Of a stretch of 64,000 nt of DNA, positions 10,265-21,129 are shown piece after piece. Under the pieces are notes generated by a model. That model saw only the letters and a program-made list of their open reading frames with translations, was not told where the DNA came from and made no database searches. Position 1 is the first letter of the stretch. Every line of letters starts with the position of its first letter. The position numbers were made by a program, and so were the translations under genes. The DNA comes from Periplaneta americana (Eukaryota; Arthropoda; Insecta; Blattodea; Blattidae): contig NC_091122.1 of NCBI RefSeq assembly GCF_040183065.1, forward strand, positions 77,918,955 to 77,982,954, read 5' to 3'.

Positions 10265-11947
10265 CACATATTAGTCTTCTTGGTAGCTATATCTACCACA
10301 CACAAACAGCTAACATACTGCACAAACAATGGGGTTTTTGCCAATTTGTTCTTCTGTTCTTAGTGTGAGCCTCATCACAGCATACATGACATCTTCCTTT
10401 TTCAGTCGAATATTTTGGAGTCTCACTTCTTTCCTAAGTTTCCTCCCAAGACAGCTTCCATGGCTGCTAATATGTCGCTTTGGAGCCCAGTTACGACTTC
10501 AGCCCGTTGTTCAACTTGATGAGGTCTAATCCTAACTGCTGGAGATAAAGACGTCGCTGGTTTGTCTTAGTACTATTCCATTCAGGAAAGTTTATGGTGT
10601 ACAATGCGTATACGTTTATGCAGGCAATATCTATCAAAGTGTCAAATACAGAGAGAGAGGTCATCGTCCGGTTCTTCTTTTTGTACTGCATTGTCTCGCC
10701 ATTTGATCGATGGTGTCAACTGCTCCTTTTGTTGAATTATAAAATAAATTAATGTCAGTCAGACTTCTTCTTAATTCCATCATCAGAAATACAATGTTGA
10801 GATGAAAGCATAATTAGGACCTTCTTTGGTTTTGGTATATATGATACCAAAGTCACAAGTGACTTTCCAGAGGGTGGATCAGTAAAGGCGAAGATGCTGG
10901 AATAGAGTTCTCTTCCTTTTACAGACTTCAGCTCTTCTGGAATGTGCTTTCGTTTATTTTCCATAGTCCCAACTAAAGTCAGATTGTAGTCACTATAGAG
11001 GTCCTCCGCTAGATCAACAGATGTAATTATAGTACCAATCTGTTACATTTCGGCCTGTATTTTTGATAGGAGCACCAAGCCGTTCCACGTCTCTTTAGGT
11101 CATCTGTATTCAGAAGTTGTGCCTTCCTGCTTACCGGTGTACACTTCCATGCTGTGAACGTATCTTTCTTTACAGTCTGCAAGCATTCTTATCAGGATCC
11201 CATACTTTCCCAGCTTATCTTTCATGAAAACCTAGAAGGGTCAATTCCCTCTAAAATGGGACAGCATTTCGTCAATAGTGGTATTTTTGTAAGCACAATA
11301 GAATCTAAGAAAAATTTGCATTTAGGAGTTGGAATATTTCACGCAAAGGAGCATATTTGTCACTTTGTCTTCGAATATCCCGTGTACCTTTATCATAAAA
11401 TCTAATTATCCCCACAAGATCACAGAATCTGTTCCGGATCATGCCTGCAATATATGCTGATCTGCCAAGTTCTCCAGACCATAAATCATGATAGTCCAAG
11501 TACTGGCATATCAATAGCAGAATATCCAGAAAAACAAGAAATTCAATCCTATTTGTTTCCTCAATATTATTCCTTCCTCTCTCTTCATTTGTGTGTTGTT
11601 GAATTTTTTAGATTTCAAAAAGGATTCATGTAAATTGTCTACTTTACCTACTGGTCATAGACCCGGTTTGCCACGAATTATATTAGCAATGGTTCTTCGA
11701 GCAGGGCGAGGTGGATTCGATATACAGTATACAACCCTACTACTTTTTGCCACATATGTAACTACATTGGTATTTCTGTTGCGAACATAATCGAATCGCC
11801 AGTTGTATCACTTTCACCTTAGTTTACATTTATCTCTTCTAAATCATGCACTGTGTCTTCATTTTCACTTATACTGCCATCTTCCCTTCGATCATAATTT
11901 TCCTCCTCTCCTTGTTCAGTAACAACACTTAGGTCTTTATCACTCAT
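10265..11947 (-). pseudogene. piggyBac-1 transposase, multiply broken
   Basis: An ATG at 11947 (minus) starts an acidic N-terminus (MSDKDLSVVTEQGEEENYD). Further blocks are YLDYHDLWSGELGRSAYI (11514-11305), HIPEELKSVKGRELY and VTLVSYIPKPKK (10964-10755), YNSTKGAVDTIDQM near 10735 (a conserved catalytic-domain Asp region) and SVFDTLIDIACINVYALY (10691-10491). A cysteine-rich C-terminus (KGRCHVCCDEAH) follows. The order matches piggyBac-2. Many frameshifts and stops make it inactive. Intact relatives excise and insert at TTAA. Confidence 0.75.
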
Positions 11948-12765
11948 AGTTTCTGGATATTTATATTATCATACAACTGACACTGCTCACTGATCAAGAG
12001 CAACTGAATTTATACTAAAAACGATTCCTGTTACCAATAATGGTAAAACATGTTCTTATGTAGTATACAGGCACCATTGTTGTCGATGTTTAAATTTAAA
12101 ACGTTATGACAGGACCATAATTAAGCGGTGATTAAAAATTTAGTATATTAAAAGTCAGTTACATGCTGGACCAAAGGGGGGTTATTTTGTGTCCACATAG
12201 ACTTTTCATAAAATAAATAAGGCAAATCAATTGAAAATATTTATTTTCTTATAGATTCATAAAATTTGAAGTTTTTCTGACACAATCATGGAATATGAAC
12301 TTCAAAATAATATTATTGCAATTTTAATAGCCAAATTAAAAATGTGTGGACACAAAATGACCCCCCCTTTCCTTGGTCCATGGAGGGTTAAATAGTGCAC
12401 ATCCATGCTCAGTGTATTACCGTATATTTTGATGAAATTTATTCTATTTTCTCGGATCTAAATTTATATGCCCTTGCTATTTATGAATCTTGGCAATAAA
12501 CAAACTATTCTTTCATCTATTGTACACCTTGACGGTTATGTAGTATTAAGAAATGATTGTTTAAATAATAGGGAAGGCTGTGTTACAGTATAAATTTGGT
12601 CAGATTTAAATCCTAGAGTTATACATATGTGTTTCTGGACAATTATGATGAAAAACCGGAGACGCTGTTCCTTAAAAAATGCAAATTTCCAAAAAATGTA
12701 TTGTTTGTGTAATCTACCAAGCATCTAAAGTTAACGATATTGTAAACATTTCTATTGAATGTAAC

Positions 12766-13178
12766 CATTTATGAACATGTCGAAATATCGGGAGACTTCA
12801 ATACAAATTTGTTAATTCCATCGTCAATCCACACGAGATAATTATTACTGACTGCTTCAGGCTTTTGATATAGCAGTCCTCTCTCTCGAGCCCACTCACC
12901 CTTACACAGCTTTCTGAATCCATACTACACCAGATTATTATCAATAAGACAGACAGAGTACCGAAGCATGGAACATGTGCAGCCCGGGGAATATCATATC
13001 ATGATTTTATATACTGCATATTTCTTGAAATGTCCTAAATAAAAATATATGACATACCGCGACTTGAAACGTATCGGTAAGACAAACCTGCAGTACAATC
13101 AGCGAAAATACCTTTACACTCCACATGGACTTTTAGACGCAGTTGATGGGAAAGTTGACAGCCTGAATTAATATATTA
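12766..13178 (+). pseudogene. LINE endonuclease remnant, LINE-B family
   Basis: A degenerate reading gives EHVEISGDFNTNLL, LLSIRQTEYRS, then MTYRDLKRIGKTNLQYN. These line up in order with the LINE-B endonuclease and linker (EHVIVMSDFNTNLL, LLDLIITNNPSKVLSHGQ, YRHLKRIDNSALIDD). Stops are frequent. This copy keeps GDFN, the usual form of the endonuclease motif, where LINE-B has SDFN. It ends abruptly at about 13178. Confidence 0.65.
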
Positions 13179-14339
13179 TTAACTAGCCATACCCGTGTGC
13201 TTCGCTGCACTTGTTAGAAATAAATATTTACTTTAATCTAAATACAGTTTTATAATTACTTAGTGAATAATAACTCTTTTACGTTTTAAGTCGTTTGCTC
13301 CTGAATCATTTTGAAAGTTGTATTTAAAACTATAAATTTAACTGTTATTATCATGTAATAATTTCTGGAGTTGTTCAGTCAATTCTACTTTTAAGATTTA
13401 TACTATATTAGACCTAATAGACAATTGGTCAGCGTCTGAAATGAAATATACTTAGGTTCTTACTCTCAGCTGGAAGATTTCCAATTAAATAAGCCTATGC
13501 TTGAACTTCAAATGATGGCGTAGAATTGACTTTATGTATTTCTTTGGCACCAAACAATGGCACTTGGGATAAGGTGTTGTACTGTCTTATATTATTTAAA
13601 AAGTGTGTTGGTGACGGATGTAGGCTACTGCGATAAGTAAGATTTTAATTGGTTCTGGGGGCTCTTGAATCTCAGGAGGAACAACTTTTACAACAACGCA
13701 GCATAATCTACAGTATTTGGTTCATTACCCCATTTTTTGCATTGCATTTATTGCAGAGTATATTCATTTTATCTACTTTAACACAATTCAAATGAGCATA
13801 GTTAATATTGGGATTATAAAATAATGGAATGCTAAGCTAACGTACTATTGCTGCATAGTAAATCAATACACTCTCGTTGTTCGTTAATTTTCTGAGATGA
13901 AAATGAATGCGGTACATTAATACTCACCTTTATGACTTAACTCTTAAAAATACTATTATGTTCTATAGACAAAAAGAAACTGAAGTGTATAAAGTTAGAG
14001 TATCTTATGTGGACCAAATAAAGTTTAAATAATCAAGTAATATAATATTGCGACAGGATATCAAGTTTTCTGTGCGTAAGAATCTATTTTAATCCTACCT
14101 ATCCTCGATTTATACAGGAGTTACGGTAATATATAACATTATGTCCATTTGGAAACCACCCTTTCAAATGGTGAAATAATAATTATACAATTTGGTTAAG
14201 TAGCTTCTGAGATTACTTCATACAAACACACAAACATTCTCTGTATGTTAATATTGATAAACATTTATATATTCCCATCAGACAATTATATCCCTATAAA
14301 ATAGTCTTAAATGAATAGCTTCCGTTTGTTGTGCAAGGC
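13179..14339. other. AT-rich stretch starting with a probable dispersed repeat
   Basis: It opens with ACTAGCCATACCCGTGTGCT (13185), a sequence I associate with a common dispersed repeat of roach- and locust-like genomes (memory only; no second copy here). The rest is AT-rich with no gene that I can support. Confidence 0.35.
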
Positions 14340-14522
14340 TCCTTATAGACGAAGTCATTTGTTTTCATTTCATTATTCAGTGAATAGTGTCATGGCGGAT
14401 AGTGAGTAGACGCTGAAACAACTCTCTCGACTTGAAGCTTCATAGGAGGTGTATAAAAAGTGGTTAAGGAAGTGGCGACATATAGTTAATCTGTTAAGTT
14501 GTTCGGCATTGATTAATTTACA

Positions 14523-15196
14523 ATGGGCCCTAAAAAGTGTGAGAAAAGTGAGGAAATTGAGGAAACTGTTAAGCGTGTTGTAAAGGAAGCTCTACAAGAC
14601 ACCGTATGCTGCAAGTTCTTGCCAACTTGATAAAAGAAACTGTAACGAACTCAGTTGTTACTGAACTACAGAAGACAATTGAATTCAATAACGAAGTAAT
14701 AAGTGAGTTGAAAACTGCTTTGGTAAAAAGGGACGAAAAAATCGAAGCCCTGGAAGCTAAAGTGGACTATCTAGAACAATATCAACGTAGGCAGTGTCTA
14801 AGGATCTTCGGGGTGGAAGAACAGGAGGCAGAAGACACCGACAATTTGGTTATGGAGGTAGGGAAACGGATCGGAGTAGATGTGAATGTGATGGATATTG
14901 ATAGGAGCCATAGGATTGGCAGGCGCGACGTTGGCAATGATAGGCCTAGACCTATCATTGTCAAGTTCGTGAGTTATCGGAAGAGGAGTGAAGTATTCAA
15001 AAATAAGCACCTACTTAAAAAAAAAACTGGTGTAACGATTCGAAAAGATCTGACCAGAATCCGGCATAACATTCTGAAAGAAGCCATCAATAAGTTTGGA
15101 GTGAATAGTGTGTGGACTCAGGACGGTGTTATCGTAGTGAACAGAGGTGACTCGAAGCGACGTGAGACATGCTGGAGCGATCTTCGCAACATTTAG
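14523..15196 (+). pseudogene. LINE-B ORF1: coiled coil plus RNA-binding domain
   Basis: ATG 14523 starts MGPKKCEKSEEIEETVKRVV; near 14603 the frame shifts by one and continues LANLIKETVTNSVVTELQKT to a stop at 15196. The middle is a heptad-like coiled coil (NNEVISELKTALVKRDEK, EALEAKVDYLEQYQ), followed by an RRM/Transposase-22-like domain (RRQCLRIFGVEE, DIDRSHRIGR, RPRPIIVKFVSYRKRSEVF). This is the architecture of LINE ORF1 proteins, which trimerise and bind the element RNA. It lies about 240 bp upstream of the ORF2 start. The single frameshift is the only lesion I see. Confidence 0.75.
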
Positions 15197-15433
15197 AAGT
15201 CGCGAGTTTTGTATTACGACACAAGGTTTAATTCTGTTAATTCTAGTTATAGTTACATAGTACTTAAGCCTATCTACTTTTTTTTTTTTGCTTTCTTATT
15301 TAATATTAACTTACTAGCTGTTAGTTTATATTGACAGGAAAAGTGTTGTGAAAGTAGTGATGGTCTTGATTGAAACTTTTAACAAAAAAGTAGAAGTAGT
15401 GTAGTTTAGACTAGTAGTGTAATATTCTTAGAG

Positions 15434-15531
15434 TTGGTAGAAGTGGACCCTAGTCAAACGGAAATTCTGACAGACTCTGACAATGACACTGACCTTCATA
15501 ATTCCCCTCCCCTTACCAGTAACAACCTGCC
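15434..15531 (+). pseudogene. LINE-B ORF2 N-terminus, cut by MULE-2
   Basis: A frame that opens at a TTG at 15434 (no ATG is present after the TAG at 15416) reads VEVDPSQTEILTDSDNDTDL and NSPPLTSNNLP up to the MULE-2 insertion. After removal of MULE-2 it continues in phase at 18959 as QQTANILQAAFSFHPNALRV and AHINA, the start of the endonuclease. The lack of an ATG may mean reinitiation from ORF1 or a lost start codon. Confidence 0.55.
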
Positions 15532-15718
15532 ACTCGACGTTCTGGGCAGCTCGGCTCCTCTGCTCCGCGCATGCGTAATTCGGCTTTACTCCCACTACGT
15601 TGCTGGAGTTGTCACTGGCGGGTTGTGTTTGAGTTTGTTTTGAGTCTCGTGCTATGTTTTTGTGGTTTCATTTTTATAACATTTCATTTCGTGTTTCATT
15701 GTAGTTATTGTGGTGGGT

Positions 15719-15758
<40 letters not shown>

Positions 15759-18700
15759 GGGTATGTGTGTATATAGCCTTATTTAGCGTTCTTATTTGTC
15801 AAGATGTCCACATTTAATTGTTTCACGTGTGAACTGTGTGACAAGACTTTTAGTAAAAGATTCAACTTAAAAAGACACTACAACAATATACATTCTGGGT
15901 ACTCTGGTACGGACCAAGAATCGTCCAGAACTACAGCTTTGAAGTGTGCTATATGTGTAAATACATTCAAAAAATTTACTGACTTCAGTGATCACCTTCC
16001 CATAGTGCATGATATAGAATTACAAACTAACGAATTAGAATTCGAAAATTCTAGTCATTTCAAAGAATGGAAAAAAAGTGTCGAGGAGCAAGAAACAGCT
16101 TCATATGTCAAAAATCGATCTGGAAGTACATATGCAGACAAAAAAATAGTTTATTATCAATGTCACCGTTCGGGAAATTACAGAAGTAAAGTTTCATCTC
16201 CAGGCAAGAGACAGAGAGAGATTAAAGTACAGGGATCGTCAAAAATTAATGCTTATTGCCCTGCCAGAATTAAGGCAGTATTTTTTAGTGATGGAAGTGT
16301 GCGGGTTAATCATTGTATAACCCATGTAGGACATAAAATGGAACTAGCTCATTTGACCTTACCGTCATGTGAAAGAAAAAATATAGCTTCAAAAATAGCC
16401 GCGAAAGTACCTTTTGAAGCTATCTTAGATGACGTACAGAGTTCTGTCGAAGATGAAATCAAGCGGAAACACCTTGTTACAAAGCAAGATTTACGAAATA
16501 TAATAAGAGAATTTTGTTTAGACAGCGACTCTGTACGCCATTCTGATGACGCGCTGAGTGTCGAGGCATGGGTAGAGAAAGAAAGGAGAAACGACGAAAA
16601 AAGTTGCGTTATTCTCTATAAGCCCAAAGGAGTGGATATGGCAGAATATCCTCAATTAAAAACTGAGGATTTCATGCTGGGCATTATGACAGAGGCACAG
16701 TCAGAGATACTTAAAAAATATGGCACTGACTGTATATGCATGGATTCTACTCATGGAACAAACGCGTACAGTTATGAAATGACAACACTGTTAGTTCTCG
16801 ATGACATGAGACAAGGATTCCCATGTGGATTTTACTTTTCGAACAGAAATGACCAAACCGGTCTAGACGTGTTTCTAAGGGCTGTAAAAGAGAAAGTAGG
16901 GCATATTGACACTAAGGTATTGATGACTGACATGGCCGAAGTCTTTTACAATTCTTGGAAAACCGTTATGAGCGACTGCGAAAAGAGGTTGTTTTGCAGC
17001 TGGCATGTCAAAAGAGCGTGGCAAAGACGACTAGATAAAATAAAGAACGAAGAGAAGAAGAAAGACACCTACATTAAAATTTGTGCTTTACATAATGAAT
17101 TAGACGAAAACGCCTTCGAAATGATGTTGCCTATCATGGTCAATGAGCTGTGCGCAGATGAAGAAACGCAAGATTTTGGACTATATTTAAAAAACAATTA
17201 CCTAAAAAACTGTCAGGCTTGGGCCTATTGCTATAGAAAAAATGCCGGCATAAACACAAACATGCATTTGGAAAGGCTTCATAGCATAGTCAAACACCTG
17301 TTTTTGAAAGGGAAAATGGTAAAGAGACTCGACATAGCAATTCATGCTATAATGCGATTCATAAGTCGCAAATTATTTGACCGTTTGATTGTACTCGAGA
17401 AGGGAAAAGTAACGAATAAACTCCGAAATGTAAGAGAGCGCCATAAAAAGTCCCTGTCTATGAGTGCGGAAAGTGTTGCAGTTTCTTCTCTAGATGCATG
17501 GAATGTATTTTCATCGTCGGCAAATGAAATGTATACTGTGACACTAATTGAGCCATCTTGTACTTGTACCCTGATTTGTGAGCATTGCAAAGCATGCATA
17601 CACAAATTTAATTGTACGTGTATTGATGCATGTATAAAGTGGAATATGTGCAAACATATACACTTGGTTTGCAGCACTATAGAGACGAAAGGAACTTCCC
17701 ACACAAAGACTGAATCGGTTAATGAAGATGATGATTTTGTTTCTAACCCTGGTCTTCAAATTGAGGAGGAAGAAGAGGCAAAATTGAAAGAAAAAAATGC
17801 GATTTTAAATTATGTAGGGAATGGTGATAACTTTAAATCTCAAAATGTGAATATAGAGGAAATGAAAATGGAGGTTTCAAATGAATTTCATTCTATTTTG
17901 GACAAAGTCACACAACCTAATCAAGTAGTCTTAATTAGAAAAATGCTAAAAAATATAGTGCCGTTGTTGGATTCTGTTCAAGATGTCACAAGAAGTTTCC
18001 CAGATGTGACAAAAAAAATTGACACAAGGAAGAAAATTGACCCTCAACGAAGATTCACGATTAGAAAAAAGAAATCAAATAATAAAGTAGTTCCAAAACC
18101 CACATCTGCAGAGACTCAAACTATTGCAGCCCACACTATAATTGGACATCTGTCACGTGCTGGTACAAGCAATGAAGATACACAATTTCCTGATGTGTAG
18201 AACTGTTTTATAGTTCAGGCTGTGTAAAATAAAACTCTCATTTTATGTAAATAGATAATCATTATTGATGTTATGAAAAATAGGCCTTATTATTTTAAAC
18301 GGAATACGTGTGATGTGAAAGTGATAGTGTGCAATTAAGACTTAACTGTAATATGGATTAAAACAGTGACTGATGTCATTAAGAAGAGTCATATATCGTA
18401 ACCTACTTCAGTGTTCACGACTTCTGCTAAATTGAAGGTGAGTAATCTAAATACTAATCGTTTAGATCAGTGATCACTGATATGAACCGCCTACCATAGA
18501 TGTAAGTGCCACAAATTAAACATTTACAACTAAGTTCATAATGTTATGGTGTAAAATAGAGAAAAAGTCAATAAGTGACTTATTTTGAATGTTGAATTTG
18601 CATAAACTGCATGCATTTGGTTATCACTGGTCTTGGTTCCGTAATTCTTTATATTTTCAATTAGCTGCCTATAAATATCGTCTTTGATAGCCATTCTAAA

Positions 18701-18958
18701 AGGGTTGGAGAAATATGAGAACAGATAAAATATTTTCTCGCGTTTTTAATGTTAGATATTATATTTAATATTTAATGACACATGTTAAATAGAATATAAT
18801 AGAATAGAATATAACTATGTAACAGTAAAAATGTATTCAATCATCGTAGACAAATACATTGCGAAAATACGAGCAATCGTGACGATATAACTGAAGAGCC
18901 AACAGCGCATGCGCGGAGCTGAGGAGCCGAGCTGTCCAGAACGTCGAGTCAACCTGCC
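15523..18958 (+). mobile_element. MULE-2, intact Mutator/Phantom-like transposon
   Basis: A perfect 9-bp target duplication CAACCTGCC lies at 15523-15531 and 18950-18958. The TIRs are 44 bp, at 15532-15575 and 18906-18949, beginning ACTCGACGTTCTGG and differing at 2 positions. Total length between the duplications is 3418 bp. The 9-bp duplication, long TIRs and a MULE-type transposase all agree. An AT dinucleotide tract (15720-15755) lies in the 5' leader. The element sits in LINE-B ORF2 in the same orientation. Well-preserved ends and an open transposase suggest recent insertion. Confidence 0.93.
15804..18200 (+). CDS. MULE-2 transposase (Mutator-like, C2H2 and SWIM fingers)
   Basis: This 798-aa open frame from ATG 15804 is the transposase of MULE-2. 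Two C2H2 fingers lie at residues 9-30 (CELCDKTFSKRFNLKRH start) and about 48-71. They are followed by a FLYWCH/GCM-like Cys-His region (YYQCHRSG, YCPARIKAVFF, HCITHVGH; about 115-185), likely for end binding. The MULE DDE core has Asp314 in CMDSTHGTNAY, Asp376 in LMTDMAE, the C(x2)H signature at Cys398-His401 (CSWH) and Glu490 in MHLERLHS. A SWIM-type finger (CTCIDACIKWNMCKH) lies near residues 605-620, and the C-terminus is acidic then basic. All expected catalytic residues are present, and there is no frameshift. The two N-terminal C2H2 fingers point to an animal Phantom-like lineage (from memory). The alternative, a domesticated gene, is unlikely given the flanking TIRs. Confidence 0.9.
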   Translation: MSTFNCFTCELCDKTFSKRFNLKRHYNNIHSGYSGTDQESSRTTALKCAICVNTFKKFTDFSDHLPIVHDIELQTNELEFENSSHFKEWKKSVEEQETASYVKNRSGSTYADKKIVYYQCHRSGNYRSKVSSPGKRQREIKVQGSSKINAYCPARIKAVFFSDGSVRVNHCITHVGHKMELAHLTLPSCERKNIASKIAAKVPFEAILDDVQSSVEDEIKRKHLVTKQDLRNIIREFCLDSDSVRHSDDALSVEAWVEKERRNDEKSCVILYKPKGVDMAEYPQLKTEDFMLGIMTEAQSEILKKYGTDCICMDSTHGTNAYSYEMTTLLVLDDMRQGFPCGFYFSNRNDQTGLDVFLRAVKEKVGHIDTKVLMTDMAEVFYNSWKTVMSDCEKRLFCSWHVKRAWQRRLDKIKNEEKKKDTYIKICALHNELDENAFEMMLPIMVNELCADEETQDFGLYLKNNYLKNCQAWAYCYRKNAGINTNMHLERLHSIVKHLFLKGKMVKRLDIAIHAIMRFISRKLFDRLIVLEKGKVTNKLRNVRERHKKSLSMSAESVAVSSLDAWNVFSSSANEMYTVTLIEPSCTCTLICEHCKACIHKFNCTCIDACIKWNMCKHIHLVCSTIETKGTSHTKTESVNEDDDFVSNPGLQIEEEEEAKLKEKNAILNYVGNGDNFKSQNVNIEEMKMEVSNEFHSILDKVTQPNQVVLIRKMLKNIVPLLDSVQDVTRSFPDVTKKIDTRKKIDPQRRFTIRKKKSNNKVVPKPTSAETQTIAAHTIIGHLSRAGTSNEDTQFPDV

Positions 18959-20137
18959 CCAGCAGACAGCAAATATCTTACAAGCCGCTTTCTCTTTCCA
19001 CCCCAATGCTCTTCGAGTCGCACACATAAACGCTTAAAGTATTTTAGCACACATTGACACTTTTACGCTATATTTTCCCCACTAAACTTGCACGCCATCT
19101 TTATCCTCTTCCCTAATTCACTTCGACGGATACAATCTACTTCGCAACGATCGCTTAAATAAGCGGGGAGGTGGTGTTGCAGCCTTCATTAGATCGGATC
19201 TCGAGCCCAAAGTTATTCACCAATCCCCCGGCGAATATTCCTCTCGCCCTGAATTTCTCTTCGTAGAAATACGAGTTAGTTTTCAGAAATGTTTGCTGTG
19301 TATTGTTTATAAGCCTCCGAAGGTTAATTTTTTAGCTGACCTGGTGACATCCCTACAGAACCTATTGCCATATTATGAACACGTAATCGTAATGAGTGAC
19401 TTTAATACAAATCTACTTGCCGCTGACTCAATACAGACGACACAACTAAAGACAATGTTCCATGCTTGTGACATGACTATCCTTCCACTTAAACCCACTC
19501 ATACCGCCTACTCAGAAGCGCTCCTTGACTTAATCATCACTAATAATCCTTCCAAAGTTCTCTCACATGGACAGCTACCTGCGTCTGGAATATCTTCCCA
19601 CGATATAATATATGTAATATAGGCCTACGCATTGCAGTGTCTCAAAATGACAACCAAAATATCTACTTATAGACACCTAAAACGTATTGACAATTCTGCT
19701 TTAATAGACGACGCATTACGTATACCCTGGAACGCAATATGGAAGTTACGAACTGTGGACGAGAAGATAGAACAGCTAAATAACTTTATTATAGACTTGT
19801 ATGACCGACATGCTCCTCTAAAAACTAGACGTGTGAGAAGACTGCCTGCGCCGTGGATGACTGCTGACATACGCAACATGATGGTTGAACTAGATTCGGC
19901 ATATCGAAAATATAGACGAGACACAAACGAAACTAATTTTAACAGGTACAAGCAACTGAGAAACAGAACCAGCCAGACTGTAAGGAATGCTAAAATCCGA
20001 CATGCATACAGCCTTACTGAACCAGGAACTAGCCCCTCTACGCTATGGAGACATGTGCAGACAATGGGATTAAGACAGACAAAGACCCAGGTAGACGGCA
20101 ACTCAATATCACTGGAACGGCTCAATGACCACTTTAA
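18959..20137 (+). pseudogene. LINE-B ORF2: endonuclease and linker
   Basis: The frame continues from the ORF2 N-terminus: ALRVAHINA, a TAA at 19035-19037 where family members have Gln (HINAQS), SILAHIDTFTLYF, a second stop, and a gap that removes the expected SETW region. It then reads GYNLLRNDRLNKRGGGVA, LCIVYKPPK, MSDFNTNLL, LLDLIITNN and SSHDII. Another stop (19620-19622) precedes ALQCLKMTTKISTYRHLKRI and the linker up to ERLNDHF at the MITE. The endonuclease would nick the target DNA. Here it is disabled by stops and by loss of its catalytic Glu region. Confidence 0.75.
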
Positions 20138-21129
20138 GGCCCGATTGTATAAACCATTTAATCTTAGATCAGAGGTTAAATTGATCCTTGTTTCAGCTGA
20201 ACTTGGAATTTTGTGTTGTATAAAGTCTAATCTGAGATTAATTTGTCTCAAACTAAAGTCAACTTTGACTGAAGAAATTTCTCCGATTAAGTTAGATGAT
20301 CCAAGTTCAGTTATTTCTTTTCTGTTTGAAATATACGAGTGACAGATTGTGCAAATAAAATATCCATTATTATTAATATTAATAGATATGTTAGGTACAT
20401 TTATATATATTTCTTTCAATTTCTTGCCTTAATACACAAACAATCTTATATTTTATAAGGCTCTATCGTGTTCAGCATTATCAAATAACATAACCTATAA
20501 TTATATTATGTTTATAACAACCATTAATTATTCATGGATATGATAGGTACATTCATAAATGTTCAATTAACTGTATTACTAAACGAAAATTGTCGTTTTA
20601 TAAAGCTTTATTATGTTTAGCAGTATCAAACACCATAACATGATAACAACTTGGAGAACAGTCAGCCTTCTTCTTATTGTCCGCCATTATTTACATTACA
20701 CAAAAAAAAAAAAAACAGTGTCTGCAACAGAGTGTATGGAAAGTCGCCAAAAAGTAGTTGCAAAGTCGCTAGATTTCTCATTATCAACAAAGAAAGCTTA
20801 CATTTTGTCACTATGGGGTGCTAAAAAGGTCACTAAATCCCTATTTAAGCAATATAAAAGTTAAAAGAAATTGTTGTTGAAAAAGAGTTAAAGTCGCTAG
20901 ATTGGCAACACTGAACAAACCTGTATAACATGGTCCGCGCATCACGTATTTCACCTGTTTATGCGATGTTGCCAAATCCTTTTCACGTGAACTTAGATTG
21001 CATTTGAACCAAGGTAATTTGATCGCAGAAAAGTTTTATACAATAGAAGAAGTGTCTGAACTCGGTTCACTTTTCGATCTTCGATCAAAGTTGATCTTTA
21101 GTCAGGGAGTTTTATAAAATTGGGCCTAA
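20135..21129. mobile_element. PIF/Harbinger-type MITE in LINE-B
   Basis: An insert of 989 bp (20138-21126) with imperfect TIRs GGCCCGATTGTATAAA and, from the right end, GGCCCAATTTTATAAA. It is flanked by TAA at 20135-20137 and 21127-21129. A 3-bp TAA/TTA duplication with GG(G/C)CC-type ends is the PIF/Harbinger signature. Subterminal GATC-rich words repeat at both ends (TTAGATCAG...TTGATC on the left, GATCAACTTTGATC on the right, inverted). No transposase is present. Excision in silico gives LNDHFKKTHTTTLSP in the LINE frame. Confidence 0.8.

Larger units (their letters stand above)
9034..12387 (-). mobile_element. piggyBac-1, decayed full-length element
   Basis: TTAA at 9030-9033 and 12388-12391 flanks the inverted ends CCCTAGCTGGACCAAG (left) and, read inverted, CCCTCCATGGACCAAG (right). 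TTAA duplication plus CCCT-type TIRs are piggyBac hallmarks. The end next to the transposase start (right) also has a large subterminal inverted repeat: GGACCAAAGGGGGGTTA at about 12166, and its reverse complement just inside the right TIR. The 3' part has a partial internal duplication (ACCTGTTAATTTCACTCAG at 9258 and 10087). A SINE sits near the left end. Confidence 0.85.

Noticed and set aside
17342..17759. Minus-strand ORFs of 71-120 aa under MULE-2
   Set aside because: Antisense shadows of the transposase; cysteine and histidine content is a by-product of the SWIM region.
19667..20419. 250-aa minus-strand ORF
   Set aside because: It is antisense to the LINE-B linker and runs into the MITE; no domain pattern.
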